Below the pieces are notes generated by a model. That model was not told the origin of the DNA and searched no databases. It saw nothing but the letters and a program-made list of their open reading frames with translations. A stretch of 64,000 nucleotides of DNA from Caprimulgus europaeus (lineage: Eukaryota > Chordata > Aves > Caprimulgiformes > Caprimulgidae). Positions 1-12,800 of the stretch are shown piece by piece (position 1 is the stretch's first letter; each line of letters begins with the position of its first letter). Position numbers and translations under genes: made by a program. The DNA lies in NCBI GenBank assembly GCA_907165065.1, contig OU015541.1, forward strand, positions 13,569,001 to 13,633,000, given 5' to 3'.

Positions 1-3000
1 CTGGGAGCCAAGCTCAGAGCAAACCCTGCAGCATCCAGCCCCACCACACACCAGCTCCCAGGGCAGGAGCCCAGCTGGATCAACCTCCTGGGGTGGAGGG
101 AGCTGGAGCAGCAAAGCATGGTCGTGCAGCAGGAGCCCTTTCCCTAGAGCCTATAAAATCACTGAGGGGTGGCCTGGACATGTCCACATTTCAGCTCGGG
201 CTCTTTTTGGTGGTGGCTGGTGACAGGACAAAGGGTAATTGGCAAAAACTTGAATACCAGAAGTTCCAGACAAACTTAAGGAAAAATTTCTTTCCTGTGA
301 GGGTGCCAGAGCCCTGGGACAGGCTGCCCAGAGAGGGTGTGGAGTCTCCATCTCTGGAGATGTTCAAAACCCACCTGAACACTTTCCTGTGTGACCTGTT
401 GTAGGGAACCTGCTTTGGCACGGGGGTTGGACTGGATGATCTCCTGAGGTCCCTTCCAACCCCACCATGCTGTGTTTCTGTGATTCAGCTGTATACCACT
501 GAAATGAAAGTTTGTACCATGGGGGCATCTGATGGTACCAACTCCACGGTTCGCAGCTCTGTACCCAGGCGCTTGAAGGGTTATCGGACTCCTGCGAGAG
601 GAGGCAGCATGGGAAAACACATCCTGGGGGCGATTCTGAGTTTCCTCTTTGCAGGTGCCATTGTGAGAGATGATGCAACTGCTCCCTGGCTGTAGACAGC
701 TGAAGCACAACGACAAAATCCCCTGGCCACAGCAGCCTGTCCTGGGCAATGCTGGATGGAGGACAGCTGACGGACTGGTGGGTCATGGTGCTGCCCTGGC
801 CTCATGGCTCAGTACGTCCTGCCCACAGCAGGCAACAGTTGCTGGACAGAAATCATGCTGTCACTGAGCCTGGTGGAGAATTTCAGCTGGACAAATCACT
901 GCAAGCAAAAGGCCAATGAGAAAGAAAACAGAGGGTGCCACCCCGAGCTGTGAACCACCTCTTCATTGGCCCTGCGGCACCCACCCTGTTGACAGGGAGA
1001 GTGACAGAGCCCTTCCCCAGCAGTGGGGTGAACTACAGGCTCCTCCCTGGCATGTGGGCAGACAGAGGGTTTGTTAGGGAGCTGCAAGCCCTCCCTGTAA
1101 ATGCAAAATCCTTGAGACTGGTGTGATTTCCAGGTGGGGTTGTTAAATGATGTGCTGCATTTACCCCAAAACTCATGGGGCTGTGCCTGGACCATGACTC
1201 CAAGGAGGAGCTCCTGAGGAGCTTCAAAAATGTCCATGCCAGAGAGCCCAGGCTGCAGGGCCAAATTGACTTTTTCTTCCTAAAACATCTCTTTGTAATA
1301 GGGAATTTGGAGATGATGACAGTGCTGGGTGGTGGAGGGAAGTATCTTGCAGGGTTTGGGTGTATCTGTACTATATCTGCCCATGGAGCAAGCCTGGGCT
1401 TGGAGCCTGGTGGTCCCAGGCTGAAACTCCAATAGGGAATGTACTAAAATTGGGCATCTAGATGGATGTGGACTTGTGCTGGAGTCTTCATCTACATCCT
1501 ACTAGTAGGTTTACTAGTAGAGATTGAGTCCTTGCACCCTAAGATCTAACTATCCCTTCCCGTCATTTTTTGGTTAATAACAATGAAATGGATAATACGA
1601 GGCCAGACTGCAGTTTTCCAGGACAGCGATTTTATACCATGTGGCTAAGGAAGCTTTGGTACATGTGCTACAGCGTGATGTGAGGGCAGCTGACCAATTT
1701 GGGTTATAAAGCCTGCTGAGGTCATGTTGGAGAGGGGTAGAGAGCTTCTCTGGAGTAATGCTGTCCATGGAGGGAGACATCATCTGAACTGCTCCTGGGT
1801 TTCATCTTGGAGGAAACCAGCTATGTCACAGAAGAAACTTTGCCCTCAAGCAATGTGGGGAGCCAGCAGAGTAACACCAGAGCAGGGAAGTACAGCACAG
1901 ATATGTCCTTCAAAACTAGGGAACATCCTTAATAAGAAATACACACTAGCACCAGCCACCTTTGTCTGTAGAAAAACTGTTTCTGGCCTCTTTGCTGATG
2001 AGAACATTGCATGGAGTGGCAGATGATGCTCAGCAGTCCACAGGTTTGCAGCTCCTGCAGTGTACAGCAAGGCAATGCTCCCAGGAAGTGCATTAAACAG
2101 TGGAAAACACCAAGGATCTCTGAATAGCCTCACTAACACCAGGCCAGTGCTCTCCAGCATGAGGAATACTGTGCCAGGTTCAAAGTTATGGACTTTTACC
2201 TTTTGAGTGCTCCTTGGCCCCAGCCCAAACCACCACAAAAATTGCCTATGGCTCCAAAGCAAGCGGCTCCCAGGGCACAGAGGAGCTTTGCTCAAAGGGG
2301 TGATATTCCCCAGGGCAGAAGAGATGTTCAAGGTTTCATCAGCCTACCTAGGTAATGCCATCTGGGCAGCCTAGCTCACGCAGGAAATGTTAAGGATTGA
2401 GCTGACATCAGGTCTGCTGCAGGAGGTACCACCATAGGCAGCTCCAGCCGCTAAGACCAGACGCTCAGAATCACGTTGGTCCCTTGGGAGACCCCAGGTC
2501 CCACCTCCTGCTCTGACAGGGCTGGTTGCTCAGGGGCTTTTCTGGTTGAGTTTTGATTATCTCCAAGGGCTGAGACCCTACCACCATTCTGGGCTCGTGT
2601 TCCAGCATTTAACTGCCGTCTTGGTGAAAAAATTGTTTCATTTCTCACTAATGACACAAGATCTGTAATTTTTTTTGCAGGGGGAAAGGTGCTCAGTGAC
2701 CCATCATGGCTCACTGTGCTCACCCCGCTGGCCAGTGGTGGGGAGTGGAGTGTTGTGAATCAACATGAAGGTTGTTTTCTGCAGAGGACCAGGCACCAAG
2801 TGTGGCCATGGCCTCTGGGGCTCTTTTGGGGGTGGTGAAGGAGGATCTCATCGATGGCACCCTGGGCTGTTACCCTGCACCTGGCAAAGTGGTGGGGACA
2901 GGCCCTGAGGGGACATGGCTCTTGGGGGACACTGCTGATGAGGGAGATGTGGCTGATGGGGCAGCGCTGTTAACAGGGGAACACTGCTGGCATGGGGGAA

Positions 3001-3289
3001 CATGGCTGATGATGAGGGGGCATGGCTGACAGGGGAGACACCACTATTGGAGGCGGCATGGCTGACAGGAGGAGATACCAGTGACAGAGGGGACAGGGCT
3101 GACAGGGAAGTCCTGGCTGACAGGGGGAGACACCACTAACGGAGGTGACGGGTGTGGCAGAGCTGACAGGGGGACACGACTGACAGAGGGGACGCGGCAG
3201 ACGGGGGAACACCACTGGCAGGGGGGGGACACACACACAGCTGGCAGGAGGGACATGGCGGGTGGGGGGAAACACGGCTGACGGGGCGG
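1..3289. other. Intergenic DNA upstream of ACSS2
   Basis: Apart from a CR1 copy (about 155-487) and a G-rich degenerate minisatellite (about 2908-3310), I recognise nothing here. There is no coding exon. GGT7, the human neighbour on this side, is not visible. Confidence 0.6.
155..487 (+). mobile_element. CR1 LINE 3' fragment
   Basis: Shows the typical avian CR1 3' end: the region reading GACAGGCTGCCCAGAGAGG, then TGGAGTCTCCATCTCTGG, then CTTCCAACCCCACC and a tail with TTTCTGTGATTC. It is 5'-truncated like nearly all CR1 copies. Copies near 15.4, 16.8 and 34.4 kb share the variant CTCCTGAGGTCCCTTCC near the tail. Confidence 0.9.
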
Positions 3290-3310
3290 GACATGGCTGA
3301 CAGGGACACA
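2908..3310. repeat. Degenerate G-rich minisatellite
   Basis: Imperfect units of roughly 30 bp built on GGCTGACAGGGGAGACACCA recur many times with substitutions and indels, ending at the ACSS2 CpG island. It is strand-asymmetric, G-rich on the plus strand. The exact unit length and copy number need a tandem-repeat program. Confidence 0.75.
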
Positions 3311-3860
3311 CCGCCCGCCGCACGCTGCTGGCGAGCTCCTGCCAGCCCGGGCCTCCTCCGGCCCCGGGGCGGCCTCAGCGGGCCCCGTCGCGGCGGGCGG
3401 TCGGGCCGCTCTTCTAGCTCTGCGGGGAGGTGCTGCCTCCCCCCCGCCACCGTGAGGGCGGGCCGCCGCCTCCGCCGTGCCCGCCCCCGGCTCCTCGCCG
3501 CTTTGAAGCGGGCTCGGCGGCCGTTCGCCCGCCCAGAGCCGCCGGCGCCCCGCCATGGTGCTGCCCGAGGAGGAGGCCCGGGTGTACCGGCCGCGGCCCG
3601 AGCTGCTGCCGGCGGCGCACGTCCCCTCGCTGCCTCACTACGAGCGCCTCTACCAGCGCTCCGTGGAGGAGCCGCACGGTGAGCGCCGCCGGCCCGAGCC
3701 CGGGGGGAGGCCCGCGGCGGGGCTGGGGAGGCCGGCGTGCGGCGAGGGCGCGGTTCCCGCAAAGCGCCGCCGGGTGCTCGGGGCAGGGCGGGGGGCAGCG
3801 GGGCCGGGGTGAGTCCCCACGCGTGGGGTGCGGGAGCGTGGGGGCTGCTCCCCTTGTTCC
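3290..3860. promoter_or_regulatory. CpG island over ACSS2 exon 1
   Basis: Very GC-rich and CpG-rich DNA spans the last part of the upstream region, the 5' UTR, exon 1 and the start of intron 1, whereas flanking DNA is CpG-poor. This fits a housekeeping promoter. I saw no TATA box and could not place the transcription start. The long ORFs running through it on both strands are composition artefacts. Confidence 0.85.
3555..3678 (+). CDS. ACSS2: ACSS2 coding exon 1 (residues 1-42)
   Basis: Starts [11 protein letters not shown] and ends RSVEEPH plus one base of the next codon; donor gtgagc at 3679. The first ~20 residues are poorly conserved relative to human, but HVPSL and RSVEEP match. It lies inside the CpG island. 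The 5' UTR upstream has no defined start. Confidence 0.93.
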
Positions 3861-6800
3861 TTCCCGGGTTGTCTTCCCGCTCCCTGCCTGTTTCTGGGTC
3901 ACGAGCTCCAGCCGTTGCCTTTGCAGAATTTTGGGGTGAAATCGCTAAAGAGTTTTACTGGAAGAGTCAGCACACGGGACCCTTCCTGAAGTACAACTTT
4001 GATGTGACGAAGGGGAAGATCTTCATTGAGTGGATGAAAGGGGCGACCACCAACATCTGCTACAACCTCCTGGACAGAAATGTCAACGAGAAGAAGCTTG
4101 GGGACAAAATTGCTTTTTACTGGTAAATTTCTGTTTTTAGTATGGTCTCAAATGTTTGTAAATATCATGCCAAAGCGTACAAATAATGTCAGTTTCTGCT
4201 GGGAAGAGTTAGAACATGGTAGAACCTGAGAGGCTTTAACCTTGCCATAGGTACAGCAGGTGTGTGTGTTTGAGAAGGGCTGTGTTATGGGGCTTCTCTA
4301 CCCATCCTGGGATACACTGGAGTGCCCCAGCGCAGTAGTGAGGAGCTTTTGACTTCCAGCTCTGTCTTTGCACTTGTACCTGCTAAAAGCTAAGAAAAAA
4401 ATCAGAAGGTATTGAGGCAAGGCACGTGCCACAATTCCCTTGGGAAGTAGGTAGACAGATGGGATGAGGAACAGCGAACATCCAACAGCAAAAAGCAAAT
4501 TAACTCCAGATCTGCTGTTTTCATGTTTTATGGGTCTGGGAAGTTTCTACTCTCGTGGCAGAAAGGTTTTTCTAAATCCTGAGCTCATATATGGATTCCT
4601 TGCACTTGAACATGGATAATGCCGTGGCACTCTCAAAGGCTGGCTTCACTGTGTTACCTTTGGGAAGAAATGTTAACTTCCTTGAAGTTAACTTTAACAT
4701 ACCTGAATGATGTTTGTATTTTTTTTACCAGAGCAGTTACTAGTGTCAAAAACCATGTGAAACTGGAAATTTTAATATTGATGCAAAACAGGTTTCACCA
4801 GTGATGTCCAAGATCCAGAACTAATGCTCCTCTGCAGAACTAGCTCAGCTGTGTCTCCAAACTGAGAGCAGTGCCTTGCCCACCCCTGTGTTTTGCTGTT
4901 TCCATTGAACTAGAGTGTGTTTATGTTGCATGGGTATGGCTGTATGTGGCAGTACAGAAGCAAAATTAAATGTACTGCTATTGGGATGCAATAACTTGTT
5001 GGGTTGTGGCGAGTCCCTTCAGTGGAGCAGCTGGAGAAGTCTTAACCATCATTGCAATAAAAATACCAGATGCTCTAATGATGAACAACTGTGCTGCTCT
5101 GAGTGATTTTGTGCAGCTGAAGAGTTCCCCCCCTCAAGGTGTGGCTGGTGTAAAGGTAACTAAAGGCTACTCTGCTGCAGAAAGGAACATGTTTACACCA
5201 GAGTAGTTCTGGCTGCAGCTGTAAAATTTGGCTCATGCTAGAATCTCTATCCATATATCTACCACTTCAGTAGAAGAATTACACTTAACATATAGCAAAT
5301 AGTCATATTGGTAAGACACAGGTGAAATGGTGGAAACTATTTACTTCCCTGCTGGCTAAGTACTGTCTCTAACTCACTCAGATGTAAAATGACTGCAGTT
5401 TCTGAATGAAAACTCATTTGTAAGCTCATTCAGGTAAAGGTGTGCCAGCAAACAAAGCCATTTGGCAGGCCAGGGCTGGCAGCTGTGCTGGGATTTATGG
5501 AGGGAGTGGGTGCAATGTTCTTGTGTGTAAATCTTTGGGTGACAGGCAGCAGCCTCCAGCTTGAATTTGATCTTGATGAAGATTTTTTTTCTTGTTAGTT
5601 ATTCCGGCAGCCTTTGTGGGGGTATTTGTTATGCTGAGCAAAACTCGCAGTGGATATTAAAATGGTCGGTGTCTGTCAGTCGTGGTGTTCACAGTGCTGA
5701 AAAATCAGGTGTCTCTTCCTCCTTAGCAGACAAGCTTTCCCTGACTATTTTGGGCTAAACTCTCCTAGCATGGTTCTGTCACAGGTGACCTGGCACTGGG
5801 GTGTCTGGAGCTGTCAGCTGGGAATGTCAGTGGGAGGGATGGGAGAAGTGTGTGTGCTGAGTGTGATGTGTGTGAGCTTGTGGCACTGAGGTCTTGAGGA
5901 AGCAGAGCTAAGGGTTGTGACTTGTAAAATTACTCTTTTTGAAGCATGCACATGTCTCTCTGGACACATGCTTTTCTTCAATAACAAAATATTAATTGCT
6001 GTCTTCCTGTCCTTTCACACTTTGTGTGTAACACTCTATTGAACAAGCCTGCTTTCCTAAAACACTTGAGACTTGTCCCACAGTATGAAAGGTCAACAAA
6101 TAAATCAAAACCTCCAAAAGCCAAAGAGGATTCCTAGGGAAAAACTTGGATCTTTTAAATACCTTGGCCAGTTACTTGCTCCTAAGAATGTCTATAGTTT
6201 GCTAGATGGCAAAAGGTGCTGAGCTTATACCAAGGTGTCAGTGACTGTGTGGCTCTGAGAGCGTTGATAAGATCATGGTCTTTGTTTTCAGAGAGGAGAC
6301 ATAGGGGAAAAAATGAAAAATGTTTATTTTTTTATTGACTGTCTGTGAGAAGAGATGGGTCCTGACAAAACTCAGAGCTGTGTGTGCTGCTGGCTGTGGC
6401 TGTCTCAAGTTGTGCATGAACTGGAAGGAACTGCAGCAATTCATCTGGATTTGCTATGGCCAAGCTCTTCTGAAGGTTCCTGCATCGCTGCTGGTCCAGG
6501 ATTGCCCAAACCTTGCTCAGCTCAGAGAATCTCACCCCAAGCCATGTGGGATTGTTCTTTCAGCACACATGGGATTGCTTCATGCTGCAGAACTTGCACG
6601 TAGGTGATGTTGCAGTATCATCTTCTTGGTGCTGGTAGGACTGTGTGGTTCAGAATGATCATCCTGAGCCAGTAGGAAATTCTCCCTGTTGCCTGTTTCA
6701 CTGTGATATCTCTCACTGCTTATGAACATTACAAGTATTGCTGTCCCTGCTGCTTTTGATTCCTCTTTCTCTGTTTGGTGTTTGCTGATGTGGCCTAAAA

Positions 6801-9800
6801 AGGAACAGAAGCTCCAGGAAATGTTTTTGATAAAGCGCTGCTCTCAAAAGTGAAATCTCTTTCATAATTGCATGGAAAGGCTGAAGTCCATAACGCTGTG
6901 GTTACTGTGCAGGTAGACACCTGTGCTGGTGTCTGTGGGCCTTGCAGGTGAAGTAGACTGGACTGAGACACTGAGGAAGGACACTTGCAGGGGACTTGAA
7001 GCAGTGCTGAGGACTTTGTGGTGGGGAATTTTAGAGCAGGAGCACGGCGTGCCTGCACCGTGCTGTAGGCATGCCTGTGTGCTTGGACAAACCCTTCTGT
7101 GCTGAAGTCTGTTAATCATCTCATAGAAACATCAGCCTGGGCAGCTTGTGGAAGTGAAAATATAACCAGGTGGGAATGAAAAAAGGCAAAACACTTATTA
7201 CAAAACTCTAATTAGACTCTGGGGTGTGAAGGTGCTTGGAGGAAGCCTCTTCTCTGTGTAACCTGTGCATAGCTGAAGCACTAAGTTTTTGCTCTTGTTT
7301 CTCAAACCAGTCAGCCCAGCTGCAGTACTGGTGGGACCAGGGGGTGGGGACAGGGGCAGAGCTCAGCACACGATTTTTACCCTCCCTGTAGCCGAGGTGT
7401 GTGGGCTTAGCAGGGTGCTGCTGGCTTCTGCCACCTTCGAAAGCTTGTATCGATTTCTGCTTTCTCAAGCTTGCATGTGAAATAACACATCGAGAAAGGA
7501 GAAACAGAGGTAGTAAAGGCAGCCAGAGCTTACTGGAGCTTTGTTTAAACAACAGAATAAATGCCTGTCGTTCCCATTCTGGGCCTAGAACAAATATGAC
7601 ATGCAAAGATAAAATGGAGAAGGTGGGGTTTGTAGGGTTTTGTTTGGTGTGTTTTTTTTTTTTAAATAAATAAATAAATAAATGATTTAAGTGCTTGGAG
7701 CTGTGAGAATTCTTCCAATAAATCTTTCTGTAAAGAAAAAAACAACTTCAGAGCATGTTTAAAAAAAAAAAAAAAAAAAAAGCAGAGCACTACTCAGAAG
7801 CACTTCTGGAGGTTTTTATTAGGAAACTGGAAATACTTTTTGGACAGAAGCCTTCCAGCGAGGATACAGATTGTCAAACACTGTTTTGGTCTCAGTATGC
7901 TGCTGGGGACAAATGGGGCAAGACCACATGTCCTGGGACCCCTGTGCTGGTGCACCTCAGCCTGGTGGCTGTCCCTCACCATGCACTGCTTCATTCTGGG
8001 GTGTGCTGTCCCTGAGTTGAGGATGAAGCCAGGTGAAGCTGTACTCCACTTGTATTTCTGCTGTAAAGGTCTGGGCCTCTTCCCTTTGCAGAAATAATCT
8101 TGCTGTAAACTGCTGAGAACAAAGTACTTGGTCTTCATAATCCAGATCAGCACCATGGTTTGTTTTTTCTCATCAGACCCCTTTGCAAGTATCAGTCAGT
8201 CATTGCTGCTGTAGACACAGATGCTGGGACTGAAGATGCTGGCTGTTAATAACATCAAGTCTTTCCCAAGTGTTTAATTACAGCCAGCTTCTACACCATG
8301 CACTCAGCTGCTGCTCCCACTGGCTTCAGGACTTCGGAGTGTCTGTCCTGTGCCAAACTGCCTCTTTGTTTCTTTGGTAACTTCCTGGATGACTTGTCAT
8401 CATTCCAGTGATGCAGCCTCTTTCAACACTGTTCTGGTAGTGAAAGCACATCCCTCGATAACACAGTTTGTTTAAAGAACAAAGATTTCCCACTGGGCAG
8501 GTTGCATTTACTGATACACACTTGCAGGCACGTGTCTGCAGGCTGCTGAGAGCAGTCCCAGCACGTTGCAGGTGCTACCAAGCAGCCGTACCCAGTGCTG
8601 CTGCTCACAGTCCTGCTGTGGAGGGGTTACTTCCACAGGGGAATCTGAGTGAGCTGCACAGCAGTGGGAAGCGTTATGGAAAAGTTACTGTGTGTGTGGT
8701 TTATGCTCACAGCACTACCAGGCTCAGCACAGCTCCTTTCCCTGATGGATGGGGATGGTTCCACTCAGCCCTGAAAATAAGAGAGGCTTTTTGGGGTGCA
8801 TCCTCAGCAATCCATGTCATCTCCCCATTGTGTGTGCTGAGAGTGGGGTGACAGATATGATTTTGGAAGCATTGCTGGACAGTACAATGCTTCTGGAAAT
8901 CAGGCAGATTAGGTGCACCTAAAATAGCTAATAAAATATATTGACTGGACTTGTGTTTTATTAAGCTATAGATCTTGTACCATCCTTCAAGGGCAATGAT
9001 AGTTGTAGCTTTCCATCACAGAAAGACTAGGTATCTTCTGGTGGGTTTTGTGACATCTCCCATCCTGGAAAGGGGTTTACAAAACTGGCTGCATCTCCTG
9101 AGCGCTTTTATAGCAGTGTTTCTTGTACTTCTAAACAAGAACATCTCTGCTTTGTGGGGCTCTCTCTGACTCCGAGCTGCGTGGGTAGTGCAAGAGTGGG
9201 AATGGTGGGAGCATCAGCTGAAACCTGGTATTAAAACAAGGAGTAAAACGAGTAGCAGTTGTATTTCGACACATCCAGGTCCTGTGCTTTCCTGATTTCT
9301 TTGGTGGAATTCAGTTCTGGGACAGACACCAACCACTGTGTTTGGATGCTCATATATAAGTGCAAACTGGGACAGGAGGGACACATAGCTTGTCCTCAGG
9401 TGTAGCTTCCTGGCTTTTCTCTGTTGGTGGATGGAGTTTCTCTTCAGCTGCAGGCTGTTTAAAGCAAGGCCATACTGGACTCAAAATTAGCTGATTCTAT
9501 GTAATTGCTGATTGTCCCACTGTGGGTTTGGTTGCAGATGAGGTATGAAGACGGTGCTGTCCCAGGGCAGCATGGTGATACCTGCTTCAGTGTTTGGAGA
9601 TTCTAGGTTTGGCTTGAGGGGCTGGAAAACACAGAGATTATGGTCTGAAGTTTGTTTCCAAAGGCTGCATGTGTGCGTGCTGAGAGCTGGTATCCACCGG
9701 TTTTCTCCTGTCATATCTCGAGGTTCTTCTGTCCCAGGTGTTTCTGTTAACAGCTTGCACTTGTGTGCTGCATCCTGTATCCTTTTTACTGGTAGTGAAA

Positions 9801-12800
9801 TCTCTGAGATAGTTACTAGGTGAGTGGTTGTGCCAAAGGGATGGACTAAATGTGTGAGAGCAGGCAGGTCCTGTCCTGGGGGCTTCCCAGTGTGTGGGGT
9901 GTGCTTTGCTGGGTGCTGTGAGTCAGGGCTTTGAGCTTCACGTTGCTCAGATAGCTGACAGGCACAAAGTCACTTGAAATTGTTTTTCCCATCTGAGGGC
10001 TTACTCGGAAGCAGAGCTTGACTCATCCCTTCAGGTACACATGCTTGTTTGCAGGGAGATGCTGGGAAGGGTGGTTGGTTTGGTATTTTGGGGCATCTCA
10101 AGCCCTGTTCTTGCTCTGCAGATCCTTTCCTGTCACAGGCTGCAGGGCAGGAGTGGACAAGTGCTCTCAGCCTCCTGCTTTTCTGCTCTGCAGTGCAACA
10201 AAAGGAAGGGAACAGGTATTAAAGGTTGGTGACCAATTGATGGCACAGTGCCTGTGGTTTTGCCCATTCAGAAGCACCCCTGGACTTGTGCCTCTATGGG
10301 AGGGTGTTCAGCATTATTGAAGATTTTCACTGGAAGTAGCTTTTACTGAGCTCAAATAACGTGTAATCCTGCTCCTCTAGGCAGAATGGGACTTTTCTCC
10401 TCTGTTAAGTCTGTAAAGAACAAAGGCACTTGGGCAGCTCTTGTGTTGTTGCTCCATGGCTGAGCAGTAAGGAGAGAGGTTGTGTGAGTTCTCCTGCTTG
10501 GGAACCCACACTGGCAGCAGCCTTGAACCAGGGGAGCAGCTTTCATTTGGGTTGTGTTGGAGCTGTTTGTTCCCAGCCTTTTGCTCTGAAACCCTCGGTG
10601 GCTGCTGCTGGCAGGGATACAGCATCTATCTATATAAATACAAGGGAATATCCAGGAAGTATTTGACCAGATAAACAAGTTGGATGTCAATAAGTGCCCA
10701 GGATTAAATGGCATGAGCCCCAGAAGACTGCAGGAACTTGAATGTGAAATGGCAGAGCTGCTGGCCAGGGTATGCTGGGTGTTATTGCAAAGGACTGCTG
10801 TGCCAAGGGCTGGGAGGTTGCCAGCCCCACTCCATCTAGAGAGGGCAATAGAGGGGGTCCTGGGAACCAGTAAATCCAACTTGCAGCCCTGGAGGGGCGG
10901 TGGAATTGGGTGGCTGTGAGCATGGACCAGTGCAGTTCTGTGGGAAAGGTGCTGGAGCTGCTGGCAGACCTGCTGCGGTGCCAGGCGGGGGGCACTGAGC
11001 TCGCACATGGCTTTTGTCAGGCTGCCTCAGTGAGGTGTCCCACAAAGGGTTGTTCAATAAAGTAATTTAAACATGAATCGAAGAAAGATCTTTCTGGGAA
11101 GCTGGTTTAGCTTTATCCTTTGCTTCCTCCCTTTTAATGGTCACTTTTCAGGACTAGCAGCAGGTCCCCCAGGGGTCAGTGTTGAAACTCTGCTGCTGAT
11201 GGTGGCCAGGCTCATGTGCCATCCATCAACAGCATCTCCTGCTGCTGCTCCTGGAGACTAAACACTGGGCCCTGGTTCTGACCCAGCCTGAGATTTTGTT
11301 TTAATCTGAGAGGGTCTCAGCTGAGCTGCTGTGAGTGTCCCAGTGCTGAAGCTGCCGTGTAAACACGACTTGTGGCCCCCTTGATGTTCTTATTTGGTAT
11401 TTTTTCCTCATGCTGTCTATTGCTCTGACAGAGAGTCTGGTTCTGTTGATCCAGCACAAGGGATTTAATAATTTTTCATTAATTGCTTATTGCAGCTCTA
11501 TCTTAAAATGTGGGCTTATACCCTGTGCAAAGCCACCTTTTTGCATGGTTCTGGGTGTGTGGTTGCACAATAACTGCCTGGGGGAGTAGAGAGAATCCCA
11601 GACTGGTTTGGGTTGGAAGGGACCTTAAAGCTCATCCAGTCCCAATCCCCCTGCCATCAGCAGGGATACCTTCCACTAGACCAGGTTGCTCAAAGCCTCA
11701 TCCAACCTGGCCGAGAACACTTCCAGGGAGGAGCAGCCACAGCTTCTCTGGGCTACCTGGGCCAGGGTCTGACCACTCTCTGGGAGGGAGGTGTGTGGAC
11801 AGGCAATAGCTCTTGGATTTTCTCCTGGCTATGAAACCTGTATCTTGTAACACTGGCAGATATTACAGGCACCTTGATACGTTTTAAGAACAGTTTGGTT
11901 ACTGTTGGGAGGGGCACTGGGGTTGTGCAATGGTGGCATATTGTGAATATTGGCAGGAGGATTGAAACTTGGGGTGGATAAATGGAGTTCAGGGACAGAG
12001 AGGATGGTGAACTCCTGTACGGATTCGAGAGATGGAAGATCAGAACCTTCAGTTTGCTCATCGGACTGGCAAACCTGGTTATGTTATTCTAGCTCTGTGC
12101 ATGGCTTGTGTGTGCTCCCCTGGCAGCCTGGTGTGAATGGAGCAGAAGTGGACAAGGACTCAGGGTTGATGTGGATGAGACTTGCTCCAAGTAGTGGCAC
12201 GTACAGGAGACAAAGTGACCGGGCTTTGCCAAAAGAAGTGCGAGTTCCAAGTGTGGCATTTCTTCTCTTGGGTGGTTGCTTTGTTGTGCCTGGTAGGCTT
12301 TCTGTGCCCAGAGCTGCTTGGCTGTAGTGTTGGTGGCCAGTGCTTTGCCCAGAGCTGTTGAGTCCCACCAGCACACCGAGCCTGCCTTTTCCTCCTGCGT
12401 CAGAGCCCCTGCGCGCGGCTGCAGCAGGGTTTCAGTTCTCTGTTTGCACGGCTGTACAACTCCTCTTGTCAGTGTTGAAATTTGGCCTGGTGTGGAATCC
12501 TGAGCCCTGGCAGTTCTCCATAAATTCAAAGCCCATCGTTTTAGCAGGTGTCACCTTCCTTCTTTAGGGGAATTCCTCAAGGCAGTCAGTGACCTTCCTG
12601 GTTGCTTTTTTGCACCCACCTACCTGATAGTGAAGCATATTCTGCCTTTCTGCTGCCACTGCCCATCTTCTAAGAGATGTTCTTTGTAAAGAATGAATTG
12701 ACAGTCCTGTAGGTGACATCTGGCCATCACCTGTAGAGGTTTCTGAAGCATGAAGTTGAAATGTTCACCAAAAACCTGATTAAAAGTTTGATTTCCTGTC

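Noticed and set aside
3044..3939. Minus- and plus-strand ORFs up to 208 aa around ACSS2 exon 1
   Set aside because: CpG-island composition and minisatellite artefacts; only the ACSS2 frame from 3555 matches a known protein.
10352..11008. 218-aa minus-strand ORF in ACSS2 intron 2
   Set aside because: Antisense to a degraded LINE fragment; no domain or codon signature of a gene.
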